Program-made: the position numbers and the translations under genes | Notes under the pieces: generated by a model | The model's database searches: none | Seen by the model: only the letters and a program-made list of their open reading frames with translations | Told to the model about the DNA's origin: nothing | From: Planctomycetota bacterium | GTDB lineage: Bacteria > Planctomycetota > MHYJ01 > WSZJ01 > JACPWG01 | DNA length: 48,348 nucleotides | Direction: 5' to 3' | Assembly (NCBI GenBank): GCA_016197205.1 | Contig: JACPWG010000152.1 | Location: 1-48,348, forward strand | In this document: positions 24,739-33,774 of the stretch, piece after piece | Layout of the letters: each line of letters starts with the position of its first letter | How positions within the stretch are numbered: position 1 is the stretch's first letter

Positions 24739-26457
24739 ATGAAAATCCTGGGCGTCCACGACGGACACAATGCCGCCGCCTGCCTCCTGGTCGACGGGCG
24801 GGTCGTCGCCGCCCTCCAGGAGGAGCGCCTGTGCCGCGTCAAGAACTGGTCGGGCTTCCCCACGCGCGCGGTCGAGACGTGCCTGAGCCTCGGCGGTCTC
24901 GCGGCCCGCGAGCTCGACGTGGTCGCGCTCGCCGGCAACCACATGCCGTACGCGAAGAGCCGGGAGGAGCTCCTTCAGGAATACCGTTCGGCCGATTCTC
25001 TCCGGACCCGCCTCAAGCGCATCCTGAAATCGGTCGGCCTCCGCACCGTCCACCAGGCCCGCCGCAGGCGGGAACGGGTCGCGGCCGTCACGGCGATCGG
25101 CGTACCCGCGGAGCGCGTCCGGTTCGTGGAGCACCACCTTGCGCACGCCTCGGCCGCCTACTACGGCCTCGGCGAGCACGAGCACGACTGCCTCGTGCTC
25201 ACCAACGACGGCGCCGGCGACGGCCTCTGTGCCACGGTCTCGATCGGCCGCGCCGGGGACCTCACGCGCGTCGCCGAGGTCGCGGAGTCGGAGTCGATCG
25301 GCAACCTGTACGCCATGACGACTTTTCTTCTCGGCATGGTCCCGCTCGAACACGAATACAAGCTGATGGGCATGGCTCCCTACGCGCCGGAGGAGGGCGG
25401 GGCGGCGGTTTTCCACGACCTGGAGCGACTGCTGGAGTGGAAGGGGAAGGACGACCTCGCCTGGCACCGCAAGAGCGGTTGTCCCCCGACCTACTACAGC
25501 TACGAGTTCCTGCGGCGGCTCTTTGAGCTGCGACGGTTCGACTGTGTGTGCGCCGGCCTCCAGCGCTTCACGGAGTCCATGCTCGTCGAGTGGGCACGCC
25601 GCGCGATCCGCCGCACCGGCATCCGCCGGCTGGCGCTGTCCGGCGGCGTCTTCATGAACGTCAAGGCGAACAAGGCGATCCTGGAGCTGCCCGAGGTGGA
25701 GTCGCTCTTCGTTTATCCCTCGTGCGGCGACGAGACGAATGCCTTCGGCGCGGCCTATCGCGTGCACGCCGAGGCGCGGCTGGCGCAGGGCCGACTGCCC
25801 GACGTCGAGCCACTCGGGCCCGTGTACTTCGGGCCGGAGTACGCTGCAGACCGTATGCAGGCGGCTCTCCGCGCCGCGGGAAGCCGCGTTGCGTGGACGC
25901 GCGAGGAGCGGATCGAGGAAGGGGTCGCAAGGCTCCTGGCCGAGGGGGAGGTCGTCGCTCGTTTCGCCGGCCGTTGCGAATTCGGGGCGCGTGCCCTCGG
26001 CAACCGCTCGATTCTCGCGGATCCGACGCGGCCGGACGTCGTGCGCGTCATCAACGAAATGATCAAGTCGCGCGATTTCTGGATGCCGTTCGCGCCGTCC
26101 ATCCTCGCGGAACGGACCGGGGACTACGTCGTGAATCCCAAGCGGGCCGCGTCCCCCTACATGATCCTGGCCTTCGACACGACGGAGCGCCGGGCCGAAC
26201 TCGCCGCGGCGACCCATCCCTACGACCGCTCGGCGCGACCGCAAGAGGTGCGGGCGGACTGGAATCCCGGCTACCATGCCGTGCTCCGTGAGTTCGAGCG
26301 GCGCACCGGGCGCGGGGTCGTGCTGAACACGTCATTCAACATTCATGGTTCGCCGATCGTCGAGACCCCCGAGGACGCCCTTCAGGTCCTCCTCCACTCG
26401 GGTCTGCGTCACCTTGCGCTCGGCCCGTTCCTGGTGCGGAAGGTGGTGGATGCCTGA
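24739..26457 (+). CDS. carbamoyltransferase (NodU/CmcH family)
   Basis: This 572-residue enzyme transfers a carbamoyl group from carbamoyl phosphate to a hydroxyl, often on a sugar. The N-terminal part begins MKILGVHDGHNAAACLLVDG, with EHHLAHASAAYY (His metal ligands) and LTNDGAGDG, an actin-like ATPase fold of the Kae1 type. The C-terminal YrdC-like part has CEFGARALGNRSILADP and FWMPFAPSIL, then GVVLNTSFNIHGSPIVETP. All family landmarks are intact. Its stop overlaps the start of the amidotransferase in TGATG. It points to carbamoylated sugars in the product. Confidence 0.93.
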   Translation: MKILGVHDGHNAAACLLVDGRVVAALQEERLCRVKNWSGFPTRAVETCLSLGGLAARELDVVALAGNHMPYAKSREELLQEYRSADSLRTRLKRILKSVGLRTVHQARRRRERVAAVTAIGVPAERVRFVEHHLAHASAAYYGLGEHEHDCLVLTNDGAGDGLCATVSIGRAGDLTRVAEVAESESIGNLYAMTTFLLGMVPLEHEYKLMGMAPYAPEEGGAAVFHDLERLLEWKGKDDLAWHRKSGCPPTYYSYEFLRRLFELRRFDCVCAGLQRFTESMLVEWARRAIRRTGIRRLALSGGVFMNVKANKAILELPEVESLFVYPSCGDETNAFGAAYRVHAEARLAQGRLPDVEPLGPVYFGPEYAADRMQAALRAAGSRVAWTREERIEEGVARLLAEGEVVARFAGRCEFGARALGNRSILADPTRPDVVRVINEMIKSRDFWMPFAPSILAERTGDYVVNPKRAASPYMILAFDTTERRAELAAATHPYDRSARPQEVRADWNPGYHAVLREFERRTGRGVVLNTSFNIHGSPIVETPEDALQVLLHSGLRHLALGPFLVRKVVDA

Positions 26458-28388
26458 TGTGCGGACTTTGCGGTTACGCCCTGGCCGAGGGGACCTCCTG
26501 GGCCGGGACCGAAACGCTCTCGGCCATGACCTCGCGACTGGTCCATCGAGGCCCGGACGACGGGGACGTGCGCGTGTTCCAACGCGGCGAGGGCCTCACG
26601 GCGGGACGGATCGCGGTCGCGGGGCTCGGCCATCGCAGGCTCTCCATCCTCGACCTGTCGCCTGCGGGTCGGCAACCGATGGGAGACGAGGCCGGGTCCG
26701 CGTGGCTCTGCTTGAACGGCGAGATTTACAATCATGCCGAGCTGCGCGCGGGACTCGAACTGTCGGGCGTCCGGTTCCGCTCCGGCGCCGATACGGAGGC
26801 GCTCTTGCACCTCCTCCGCGAACGCGGCGCCGCCGCCCTTGCGAGCTTGCGCGGCATGTTCGCATTCGCCTTTCTCGATGTGCGAAAAGGGGAGCTGCTC
26901 CTGGCTCGGGACCGGCTCGGGAAAAAACCGCTCTTCTGGGCCGAGGTGCCGGGTGGGCTCGTCTTCGCCTCCGAACCCAAGGCGCTCCTGGCCTGCCCGG
27001 CGGTGGATCGCGCGGTCGACCCGGACGGGATCGACGCCCTGCTCACGTACGGCTACGTGCCGGCCCCGGGCACCCTCTTCCGGGGGATCCGCGCACTGGA
27101 GCCAGGCACGCTCCTGACCTGGTCGGGCGGCGCCGTCGACAGCCGCCGCTATTGGGAGCCGCGGCCCGCGCCCGGCGTCGCCCCACGGACCGTGGCCGAG
27201 GCGGAAGAGGGGCTCCTTGCGCGACTCGAGGAGGCCGTGCGGGTGCGGCTCGGCAGCGACGTCCCTCTCGGCGCGTTTTTGAGCGGAGGGATCGACTCGA
27301 GCCTGCTCGTCGCGGCCCTACGCCGGCATGTGACGCGACCGCGAACCTTCACGGTCGGCTTCGAAGATCGTGCGTACGACGAGCGCCCCCATGCGCTCCG
27401 CGTGGCCCGCGCGCTCGAGACGGAGCACGAAGAATTCGTCGTGCGCCCCGAGGGGCTCGAGGAGCTTTTCCCGCGCCTCGTGGACATGGGGGAGCAGGGC
27501 ATGGCCGACTCCTCCACCCTTCCGACCTACTACCTCTCGCGCCTGGCGCGGTCGCGCGTGACGGTCGCGTTGTCCGGCGACGGCGGCGACGAACTCTTCG
27601 CGGGCTACAGCCACTACCAGGGGGAGCAGTTCGCCCGAGGGTACGGGATGCTCCCGTACGTCGTCGGAGAGCACCTGGCGAACAGCACGAACGGGCTGCA
27701 CCTGGCGACCCGTCTCTTCTGGCCGCGCGCTGCCCGCATGTTCGCCCGCGTCAACCGCGTCCTGAAGGACTCGACGCTGGCGATGGACCACCGCTGGCGC
27801 CGCAAGCGGTCCCTGATCCGGGGAGACCTGCGGCGCACGCTGTACCAGCCCGCCTTTGCCGGCGCGCTGGACGGCCGAGCCCACCGGGCCATGCAGGCAT
27901 GCTTCGACGAAGGTCGCAGCGAGGATTTCGTACGCACCCTCGGCTGGATGGATCTCCGCTTCTACCTGCCGAACGACATGCTGATGAAGGTGGACGGGGC
28001 GAGCATGGCCGTCGCGCTCGAAGTGCGGACGCCGTTCCTCGACCACGCGCTGGTGGAGTATGCACTCGCCCTCCCCTCGCACTTGAAATTGCGGCGGTTC
28101 ACGACGAAGTACCTTCTCCGCCGGCTCGCCGACCGGCTGCTGCCGCCGGGCATCGCCTGGCGTCGGAAGCAGGGGTTCGGCGTCCCGCTCTCGGCGTGGT
28201 TCCAGGGGAGCCTTGTCGAGCTTGCGAAACGCCGGCTCTTGAGCGCGCACTCCCGCTCCCGCGCCTACCTCCGGGAGGAGAGTGTGCGGCAGATGCTCGA
28301 CGAAGAGCGTCAGGGCGTTCGGGACCACGCGCAGGGGCTGTGGGTACTGCTGTGGTTGGAGACATGGCTCGCAAAGTACGCAGCCTAG
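26457..28388 (+). CDS. asnB: asparagine synthetase-like amidotransferase 1
   Basis: This 643-residue protein has an N-terminal glutaminase domain with the catalytic Cys2 (MCGLCGYA), RGPDD, HRRLSILDLS and NGEIYNH. The synthetase domain has the ATP pyrophosphatase loop LSGGIDSSLL (about 280) and SGDGGDELFAGY. In glycan clusters such proteins usually amidate uronic acid carboxylates using glutamine rather than making free asparagine, as proposed for WbpS in O-antigen clusters. Its ATG overlaps the carbamoyltransferase stop. A second paralogue lies at 29654. Cellular location is the cytoplasm. Confidence 0.92.
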   Translation: MCGLCGYALAEGTSWAGTETLSAMTSRLVHRGPDDGDVRVFQRGEGLTAGRIAVAGLGHRRLSILDLSPAGRQPMGDEAGSAWLCLNGEIYNHAELRAGLELSGVRFRSGADTEALLHLLRERGAAALASLRGMFAFAFLDVRKGELLLARDRLGKKPLFWAEVPGGLVFASEPKALLACPAVDRAVDPDGIDALLTYGYVPAPGTLFRGIRALEPGTLLTWSGGAVDSRRYWEPRPAPGVAPRTVAEAEEGLLARLEEAVRVRLGSDVPLGAFLSGGIDSSLLVAALRRHVTRPRTFTVGFEDRAYDERPHALRVARALETEHEEFVVRPEGLEELFPRLVDMGEQGMADSSTLPTYYLSRLARSRVTVALSGDGGDELFAGYSHYQGEQFARGYGMLPYVVGEHLANSTNGLHLATRLFWPRAARMFARVNRVLKDSTLAMDHRWRRKRSLIRGDLRRTLYQPAFAGALDGRAHRAMQACFDEGRSEDFVRTLGWMDLRFYLPNDMLMKVDGASMAVALEVRTPFLDHALVEYALALPSHLKLRRFTTKYLLRRLADRLLPPGIAWRRKQGFGVPLSAWFQGSLVELAKRRLLSAHSRSRAYLREESVRQMLDEERQGVRDHAQGLWVLLWLETWLAKYAA

Positions 28389-28415
28389 CGGATGGCGACC
28401 CCTTGTGGCGATCAC

Positions 28416-28442
28416 GAAACCGCGACCGTGAGGGAGCGGTCT
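28416..28442 (+). repeat. R1 repeat, single end
   Basis: Reads GAAACCGCGACCGTGAGGGA followed by GCGGTCT, identical in its core to the ends of the 20893-21055 element. It sits in the 136-bp gap between the first asnB and the first epimerase. Confidence 0.6.
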
Positions 28443-28524
28443 CGAGGCGTTCTTCTAAAGCCTCGGTTTCGACCCCGCCCCCGGCCTTCCTGAATGCCCC
28501 GGCCCAGCAGGACCAGCTTTCCCC

Positions 28525-29625
28525 ATGCGTATCCTGACCATCGTCGGCGCGCGGCCGCAATTCGTGAAGGCCGCGCCCGTGAGCGCCGCCCTTCGACGGT
28601 CTCACGAGGAAGTGCTGCTGCACACCGGCCAGCACTACGACGAGCTGTTGAGCGACGTGTTCTTCCGTGAGCTGTCGCTTCCGCCCCCCGACATCCGGCT
28701 GGAGGTGGGCTCCGGCGGCCACGGGGAGCAGACGGGACGCGGGCTGGTCGGCATCGAGCGCGCAATCCGGGAGCGCAAGCCGGACATGGTTCTCGTCTAC
28801 GGCGACACGAACGCCACCCTCTCGGGCGCCCTCGCGGCGGCGAAAGCACGAGTGCCGCTCGCGCACATCGAGGCCGGCCTCCGAAGCTTCAATCGGAGGC
28901 AGCCCGAAGAGGTGAACCGGGTCGTGGCCGACCGACTTTCGGACCTCCTGCTCTGCCCTACCCAGACGGCCGTTGACAATCTCGGTCGTGAGGGGCTTTC
29001 CTCGGGAGTGCACCGCGTCGGCGACGTGATGCTGGACGCCCTGCGGCACTTCCGCCCGGCGGCCGAGGCGCGCCCGACGCCTTCCTGGCGGCCCCAGCGG
29101 TATTTTCTGGCCACGATTCACCGGGCGGAAAATGCGGACGACCCCGAGCGGCTCCGAGCCATCCTCGCCGCACTGGCCGCCGCGCCGGAGGAGGTCCTCC
29201 TTCCGGTCCACCCACGGACGCGGAAAGCGCTCCCCGCGCTCGGCATCGACGGCGAGCGCCACGGACGCGTGCGCCTCCTGGAACCGCAGGGCTACCTCGA
29301 CATGCTCGCGCTGGAAGCAGGGGCCGCGCTGATCGTGACGGACAGCGGCGGCGTGCAAAAGGAGGCGTACTTCCTGGGCGTCCCGTGCGTCACCCTCCGC
29401 AACGAGACCGAGTGGGTGGAAACGGTCGCGAGCGGATGGAACTTGCTCGCAGCCGCCGACGAAGGCACGATGCAGCGCGCGCTCAATGCGCAACTCGCTC
29501 GCGCGACCGGGGAGCGGGCACCCTTCGACGCGGACCTCTTCGGGGCGGGCGACGCGTCGACCCGCATCGCCGGCGTACTGGAAGCCTGGGCGGGCGCCCA
29601 CCCGCGCCCCCCCGCGGCCTGCTGA
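28525..29625 (+). CDS. UDP-HexNAc 2-epimerase, WbpI-like
   Basis: This 366-residue GT-B-fold epimerase starts MRILTIVGARPQFVKAAPVS. It has HTGQHYDELLSD, VYGDTNATLSGALAA, HIEAGLRSFNRRQPEEVNR and the UDP site DSGGVQKEAYFLGVPCVTLR. The sequence after it reads NETEWVETVASGWN rather than the TERPE typical of WecB. ETEWxE is the pattern I associate with WbpI, which converts UDP-2,3-diacetamido-2,3-dideoxyglucuronate to the manno form. If so, the glycan contains a diacetamido-mannuronic acid. It is followed 28 bp later by the second asnB. Confidence 0.85.
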   Translation: MRILTIVGARPQFVKAAPVSAALRRSHEEVLLHTGQHYDELLSDVFFRELSLPPPDIRLEVGSGGHGEQTGRGLVGIERAIRERKPDMVLVYGDTNATLSGALAAAKARVPLAHIEAGLRSFNRRQPEEVNRVVADRLSDLLLCPTQTAVDNLGREGLSSGVHRVGDVMLDALRHFRPAAEARPTPSWRPQRYFLATIHRAENADDPERLRAILAALAAAPEEVLLPVHPRTRKALPALGIDGERHGRVRLLEPQGYLDMLALEAGAALIVTDSGGVQKEAYFLGVPCVTLRNETEWVETVASGWNLLAAADEGTMQRALNAQLARATGERAPFDADLFGAGDASTRIAGVLEAWAGAHPRPPAAC

Positions 29626-29653
29626 CGCGCATCACGAATCGAGAGCTTGCCCG

Positions 29654-31564
29654 ATGTGCGGGATCTGTGGGGTCTACGACCCGGGCCTCTTCGCCCCCGC
29701 GGCAAACGCGATGCAGGTCGCGCGCATGCGCCGGTCGCTCGTGCTACGGGGCCCGGACGACGAAGGCTCGTACGGCGACGGCGAGCGCGCGTGGCTCGGC
29801 CACCGCCGGCTGTCCATTCTGGACGTCAAAGGCGGCCACCAGCCGATGTCCAACGAGGACGGCAAGGTCTGGGTCTCGTACAACGGCGAGGTGTACAACC
29901 ACGCGGACCTGCGGCGGGAGCTGGAGGCTAAGGGACACGTCTTCCGGACGCGGACCGACACCGAGACCCTGGTGCATGGCTTCGAGGAATGGGGCGAGGA
30001 GCTGTTCGGGCGCCTGAACGGGATTTTCGCCCTCGCCCTCTACGACGAACGCGCCAAACGGCTTGTCCTGGCCCGGGACCCTCTCGGCGTGAAGCCGCTC
30101 TACTACTGGGAGCATCACGGGAGAATCGCGTTCGCGTCGGAGATCAAGGCCCTCTTCGCAGACCGCGAGCTGTCCCCCGCGGTCGATGAGGAGGCCCTGG
30201 ATCTCTACCTCGCCTTTCGCTACGTGCCCTCGCCGCGCACGCTTTTCAAGCGGATCCTGCGCCTCCCGCCCGGCCATTTGCTCATCGCAGATTACGAAGG
30301 CGCGCGCACGAAGCGCTGGTGGCGGAGCGGGCCTCCCATCGAGCAGCCGGCGGGGATGGAGCTCTTGAGTCGCGAGTTCGAGGAGCGGTTGCGGGCGGCC
30401 GTGCGGCGCCAGATGATGAGCGACGTCCCGGTCGGTTCCCTTCTGTCCGGAGGCCTGGATTCCGCGCTCGTCACGCGCTTCATGCAGGAGGAGTCGCCCG
30501 ACTCGATCCGGACTTTCACCGTCGGGTTCAGGGACGAGCCTGAAGCGAACGAGTGCGAGGCAGCGAGGGAGACCGCCGCGCTCTTGGGGACCCAACATCG
30601 CGAGGTCCTCATCAGCCGCCAGGAGTACCTGGACTTCTTCCCCGAGTCGATCCGGCTCCTCGAAGAGCCGATCTCGTCGTCCAGCGCGCTCGCGCTCCAC
30701 TTCGTCTGCCGTGCGGCGCGGGCGGACGTGAAGGTGCTGCTGTGCGGACAGGGCGCGGACGAACCCCTTGCAGGCTACGGCCGCTACCTCGGCGAATACT
30801 ACGGCGGGGCGTATCGGCTGCTGCCGCGCTGGCTCCGCGAGGGCGTGGTGCGCCCCCTCGTGGAAGCGACGACGCGACGCGAGTCGCTCCGCCGGGCCGT
30901 CCGCTCGCTCGGCGAGGCGGACCCGCTCCGCCGCTTTCTGGCGATCTACTCGGTACTCCCCGAGGAGCGTCGCCGGGCGCTCCTGGGCCCGGACGTTCGC
31001 GCTGCCGTGCCCGAGGGCGGTCCCGCCGGTGTCCTGCGCCCCTTCCAGGAGGAAGTACGAGAACTGGACGGCGTTGCGCAGCTCACGCGCATCGACACGC
31101 GGCTGTGGCTGCCCGACGACCTGCTCTTGTACGGCGACAAGATGTCGATGGCGGCCTCGGTCGAGCTGCGCGTGCCGTTCCTCGACTTGGAGTTCCTGCG
31201 CTTCGCGGAGTCGATCCCTTCCGCGTACAAGATCCGTTGGTTCCGCGGCAAGGCCGTGGAGCGGCGGGCCGCGCGCCGCTTGCTCCCGGGCCGGATCCTG
31301 AGGCGCGCGAAGCAGGGCTTCCGCACGCCGATCGACGGGTGGTTCCGCGCGGGGTTGAAGGAATTCGTCTCGGACGCGCTGCTCGGCGAGAGCGCCGCCT
31401 GCAGGTCCTATTTCGACCCCGAGGGGGTCGCGTCGCTGGTACGGGAACATGCCGAGGGGCGGGAAGACCACCACCGGATCCTGTTCGCGCTGCTCTCCTT
31501 TGAGCTCTGGCATGGACAGTTCGTGAAGAACCGGCCGGCCATCGCGCTGGATCCAGCATCGTGA
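29654..31564 (+). CDS. asnB: asparagine synthetase-like amidotransferase 2
   Basis: This 636-residue protein has Cys2 (MCGICGVYD), RGPDDEGSY, HRRLSILDVKGG and NGEVYNH in the glutaminase domain. SLLSGGLDSALV forms the ATP loop, with CGQGADEPLAGYGRY later. It differs clearly from the first copy at 26457, so the two are old paralogues or separate acquisitions, not a recent duplication. It would amidate a carboxylate, perhaps of a different uronic acid or at a different stage. The ATG at 29654 is the only start that leaves Cys at position 2. The DUF354 gene follows after 11 bp. Confidence 0.92.
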   Translation: MCGICGVYDPGLFAPAANAMQVARMRRSLVLRGPDDEGSYGDGERAWLGHRRLSILDVKGGHQPMSNEDGKVWVSYNGEVYNHADLRRELEAKGHVFRTRTDTETLVHGFEEWGEELFGRLNGIFALALYDERAKRLVLARDPLGVKPLYYWEHHGRIAFASEIKALFADRELSPAVDEEALDLYLAFRYVPSPRTLFKRILRLPPGHLLIADYEGARTKRWWRSGPPIEQPAGMELLSREFEERLRAAVRRQMMSDVPVGSLLSGGLDSALVTRFMQEESPDSIRTFTVGFRDEPEANECEAARETAALLGTQHREVLISRQEYLDFFPESIRLLEEPISSSSALALHFVCRAARADVKVLLCGQGADEPLAGYGRYLGEYYGGAYRLLPRWLREGVVRPLVEATTRRESLRRAVRSLGEADPLRRFLAIYSVLPEERRRALLGPDVRAAVPEGGPAGVLRPFQEEVRELDGVAQLTRIDTRLWLPDDLLLYGDKMSMAASVELRVPFLDLEFLRFAESIPSAYKIRWFRGKAVERRAARRLLPGRILRRAKQGFRTPIDGWFRAGLKEFVSDALLGESAACRSYFDPEGVASLVREHAEGREDHHRILFALLSFELWHGQFVKNRPAIALDPAS

Positions 31565-31575
31565 GGCGACGCGCA

Positions 31576-32643
31576 ATGCGCATCTGGATCGACCTGGCCA
31601 ACGCGCCTCATGTACTTTTTTTTCGCCCGATCCGGGAGCGGCTCGCGGCGCTCGGGCATGAGGTCCTGGTGACGGCGCGCGCCTACTCCCAGACGCTGGG
31701 CCTCGCGGCCCGCTACGGCATCCCGTACGAGTTGGTCGGCGGACACGGCGGCCCGAATCTCTTTCGAAAAGGCGTCCACATCGTGGGGCGCGCCCTGGGG
31801 CTCGCCGCCTGGGCCCGCGGCCGGCGGTTGGAGCTGGCCGTCGGGCATAATTCCTACGCGCAGGCGGTGGCGGCCCGCGCGCTGGGCATTCCGCTCGTAA
31901 CGCTCATGGACTACGAGCACCAGCCGGCGAACCACCTGAATTTCCGACTCGCGCGTCGCGTCGTCGTTCCTCGCGTCTTTCCCGCCGCGGCGCTTCGCCG
32001 GTTCGGGGTCGCCGACGCCCGCACGCGTCGCTACGACGGGTTGAAGGAGGAAGTGTATCTCGCGGACTTCCGGCCGGATCCGACGGCCGCGCGTTTCGCG
32101 GGCACCTTTTGCGAACGCGGCCGAGCCGAGCCCGCCCGGATCGACCTCGTGACCGAGCGACGCGTGGTGGTCGTCTTGCGCACCCCGCCCACCATGGCGC
32201 TGTATCATCGCTTTGAGAGCCCGCTCTTCGAAGCGATCCTCCGACGCATCGCGCGCGAGCAGGACCGCTGCCTCGTCGTCGCGCTCGCCCGCGACGACGC
32301 CCAGCGCGAGGCCCTGGCCGCGTCCGGCGCGCGCGTCTTCCTGCCGGAGAGCGCCGTGGACGGACCGACGCTCCTCGCGCACGCCGACCTGCTCGTCGGC
32401 GCAGGGGGCACGATGAATCGCGAGGCGGCCGTGCTCGGTACGCCGGCGTACACGGTATTCGCCGGCGCCTTCGCCGCGGTGGACGAGTGGCTCGTCAGCA
32501 CCGGACGGCTCACGCGACTTGCGACGAGGGCCGACGTGGACTCGCTCCACTTCGAAAAAAAGCGGGACTCCTTCTCGCCGACGGCGACGCGCTCCGTTCT
32601 CGAGCAGGTCGTCGGTTTCATCCTGGAGGGCTCCGCGCCGTGA
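31576..32643 (+). CDS. DUF354 family protein (GT-B-like)
   Basis: This 355-residue protein begins MRIWIDLANAPHVLFFRPIR and continues with ERLAALGHEVLVTAR. This matches the DUF354 group, predicted GT-B-fold proteins found beside 2-epimerases in surface polysaccharide loci. VGAGGTMNREAAVLGTPAYT resembles a UDP-sugar site. GAGG lies 9 bp before the ATG. Its stop overlaps the GTG of the next epimerase in GTGA, so they are translated together. A glycosyltransferase or sugar-nucleotide role is likely but not defined. Confidence 0.82.
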   Translation: MRIWIDLANAPHVLFFRPIRERLAALGHEVLVTARAYSQTLGLAARYGIPYELVGGHGGPNLFRKGVHIVGRALGLAAWARGRRLELAVGHNSYAQAVAARALGIPLVTLMDYEHQPANHLNFRLARRVVVPRVFPAAALRRFGVADARTRRYDGLKEEVYLADFRPDPTAARFAGTFCERGRAEPARIDLVTERRVVVVLRTPPTMALYHRFESPLFEAILRRIAREQDRCLVVALARDDAQREALAASGARVFLPESAVDGPTLLAHADLLVGAGGTMNREAAVLGTPAYTVFAGAFAAVDEWLVSTGRLTRLATRADVDSLHFEKKRDSFSPTATRSVLEQVVGFILEGSAP

Positions 32644-33758
32644 AGCTGCTCCTCGTGGTGGGGGCCCGGCCGAACTTCATGAAGGCCGCCCCGATCCTCA
32701 AGGCGCTGCGGGAGTTTCCCGAGGTGCGGTCGCTCCTCGTCCACACGGGGCAGCACTACGACTTCTCGATGTCCCAGGCCTTTTTCCGGGACCTGGAACT
32801 GCCTGCCCCGGACGAACACCTGGGGGCCGGGTCCGGCTCCCACGGCGAGCAGACGGCCCGGGTCATGTCCGCCTTCGAGCCCATCCTCGCGCGAGAGCGT
32901 CCCGACGGCGTGATCGTCGTCGGGGACGTCAATTCGACCCTCGCCTGCACCCTCTCCGCGGTGAAGCTGCACGTGCCGGTGGCCCACGTGGAGGCGGGGC
33001 TGCGGAGCTTCGACCGATCGATGCCGGAAGAGGTGAATCGCCTGGTGACGGACGCGCTGGCGTCCCTCTTGCTCACGCCGAGCGAGGACGCGGACGCGCA
33101 CCTGCTCGCCGAGGGCGTGCCTGCGGAGCGCATCCACAGGGTCGGGAACGTGATGATCGACTCCCTGCTCGCTTCTCTGCCACGCGCGCGCGCCCTCGGC
33201 CGTCCCGCTGCGCTCGGGCTCGTGCCGCGCCGCTACGCCGTGCTCACCATGCATCGACCGTCGAACGTGGACGAGCCGGAGGTGCTCCGGCGGCTCCTCG
33301 GCGGGCTCGCGCGCGTGGCGCGGGAGGCGCCCGTCCTCTTCCCCGTCCACCCGCGCACGCGACGCTCGATCGAGGAGGTCGCGGGGGCCGGGCTGCGTCC
33401 GCTCCCCGAGGCTTCAGGCTCATTGCCGCAGGGGCTGTACGGCAGCGAGCCGATGGGCTACCTCGATTTTCTCGGCCTCGTGGCGGAGGCGGGCGTGGTC
33501 TTGACCGACTCCGGGGGTCTGCAGGAAGAGACCACGGCGCTCGGCGTCCCGTGCGTGACGATGCGCGAAGGCACGGAGCGGCCGGTGACCGTGACGACCG
33601 GCACGAACACGCTCGTGGGCACCGACCCCGAGCGTCTGGTCGCCACCGCGCTCGAGGCGCTCGCGGGTCGCGGCAAGCGCGGGGCGGTCCCGCTCCTCTG
33701 GGACGGGAGGTCGGCGGAGCGGATCGCGCGAATTCTTCGAAGGGGGATGTCGCTCTAG
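32640..33758 (+). CDS. wecB: UDP-N-acetylglucosamine 2-epimerase
   Basis: This 372-residue enzyme starts at GTG with KLLLVVGARPNFMKAAPIL. It has HTGQHYDFSMSQ, VVGDVNSTLACTLSA, HVEAGLRSFDRSMPEEVNR, TMHRPSNVD, and DSGGLQEETTALGVPCVTMR followed by EGTERPVT. The TERP ending is the normal WecB pattern and contrasts with the ETEW of the copy at 28525. It converts UDP-GlcNAc to UDP-ManNAc. It overlaps the DUF354 gene by 4 bp and is followed by the acetyltransferase after 16 bp. Confidence 0.92.
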   Translation: MKLLLVVGARPNFMKAAPILKALREFPEVRSLLVHTGQHYDFSMSQAFFRDLELPAPDEHLGAGSGSHGEQTARVMSAFEPILARERPDGVIVVGDVNSTLACTLSAVKLHVPVAHVEAGLRSFDRSMPEEVNRLVTDALASLLLTPSEDADAHLLAEGVPAERIHRVGNVMIDSLLASLPRARALGRPAALGLVPRRYAVLTMHRPSNVDEPEVLRRLLGGLARVAREAPVLFPVHPRTRRSIEEVAGAGLRPLPEASGSLPQGLYGSEPMGYLDFLGLVAEAGVVLTDSGGLQEETTALGVPCVTMREGTERPVTVTTGTNTLVGTDPERLVATALEALAGRGKRGAVPLLWDGRSAERIARILRRGMSL

Positions 33759-33774
33759 AAAGGAGCAAGAAGCC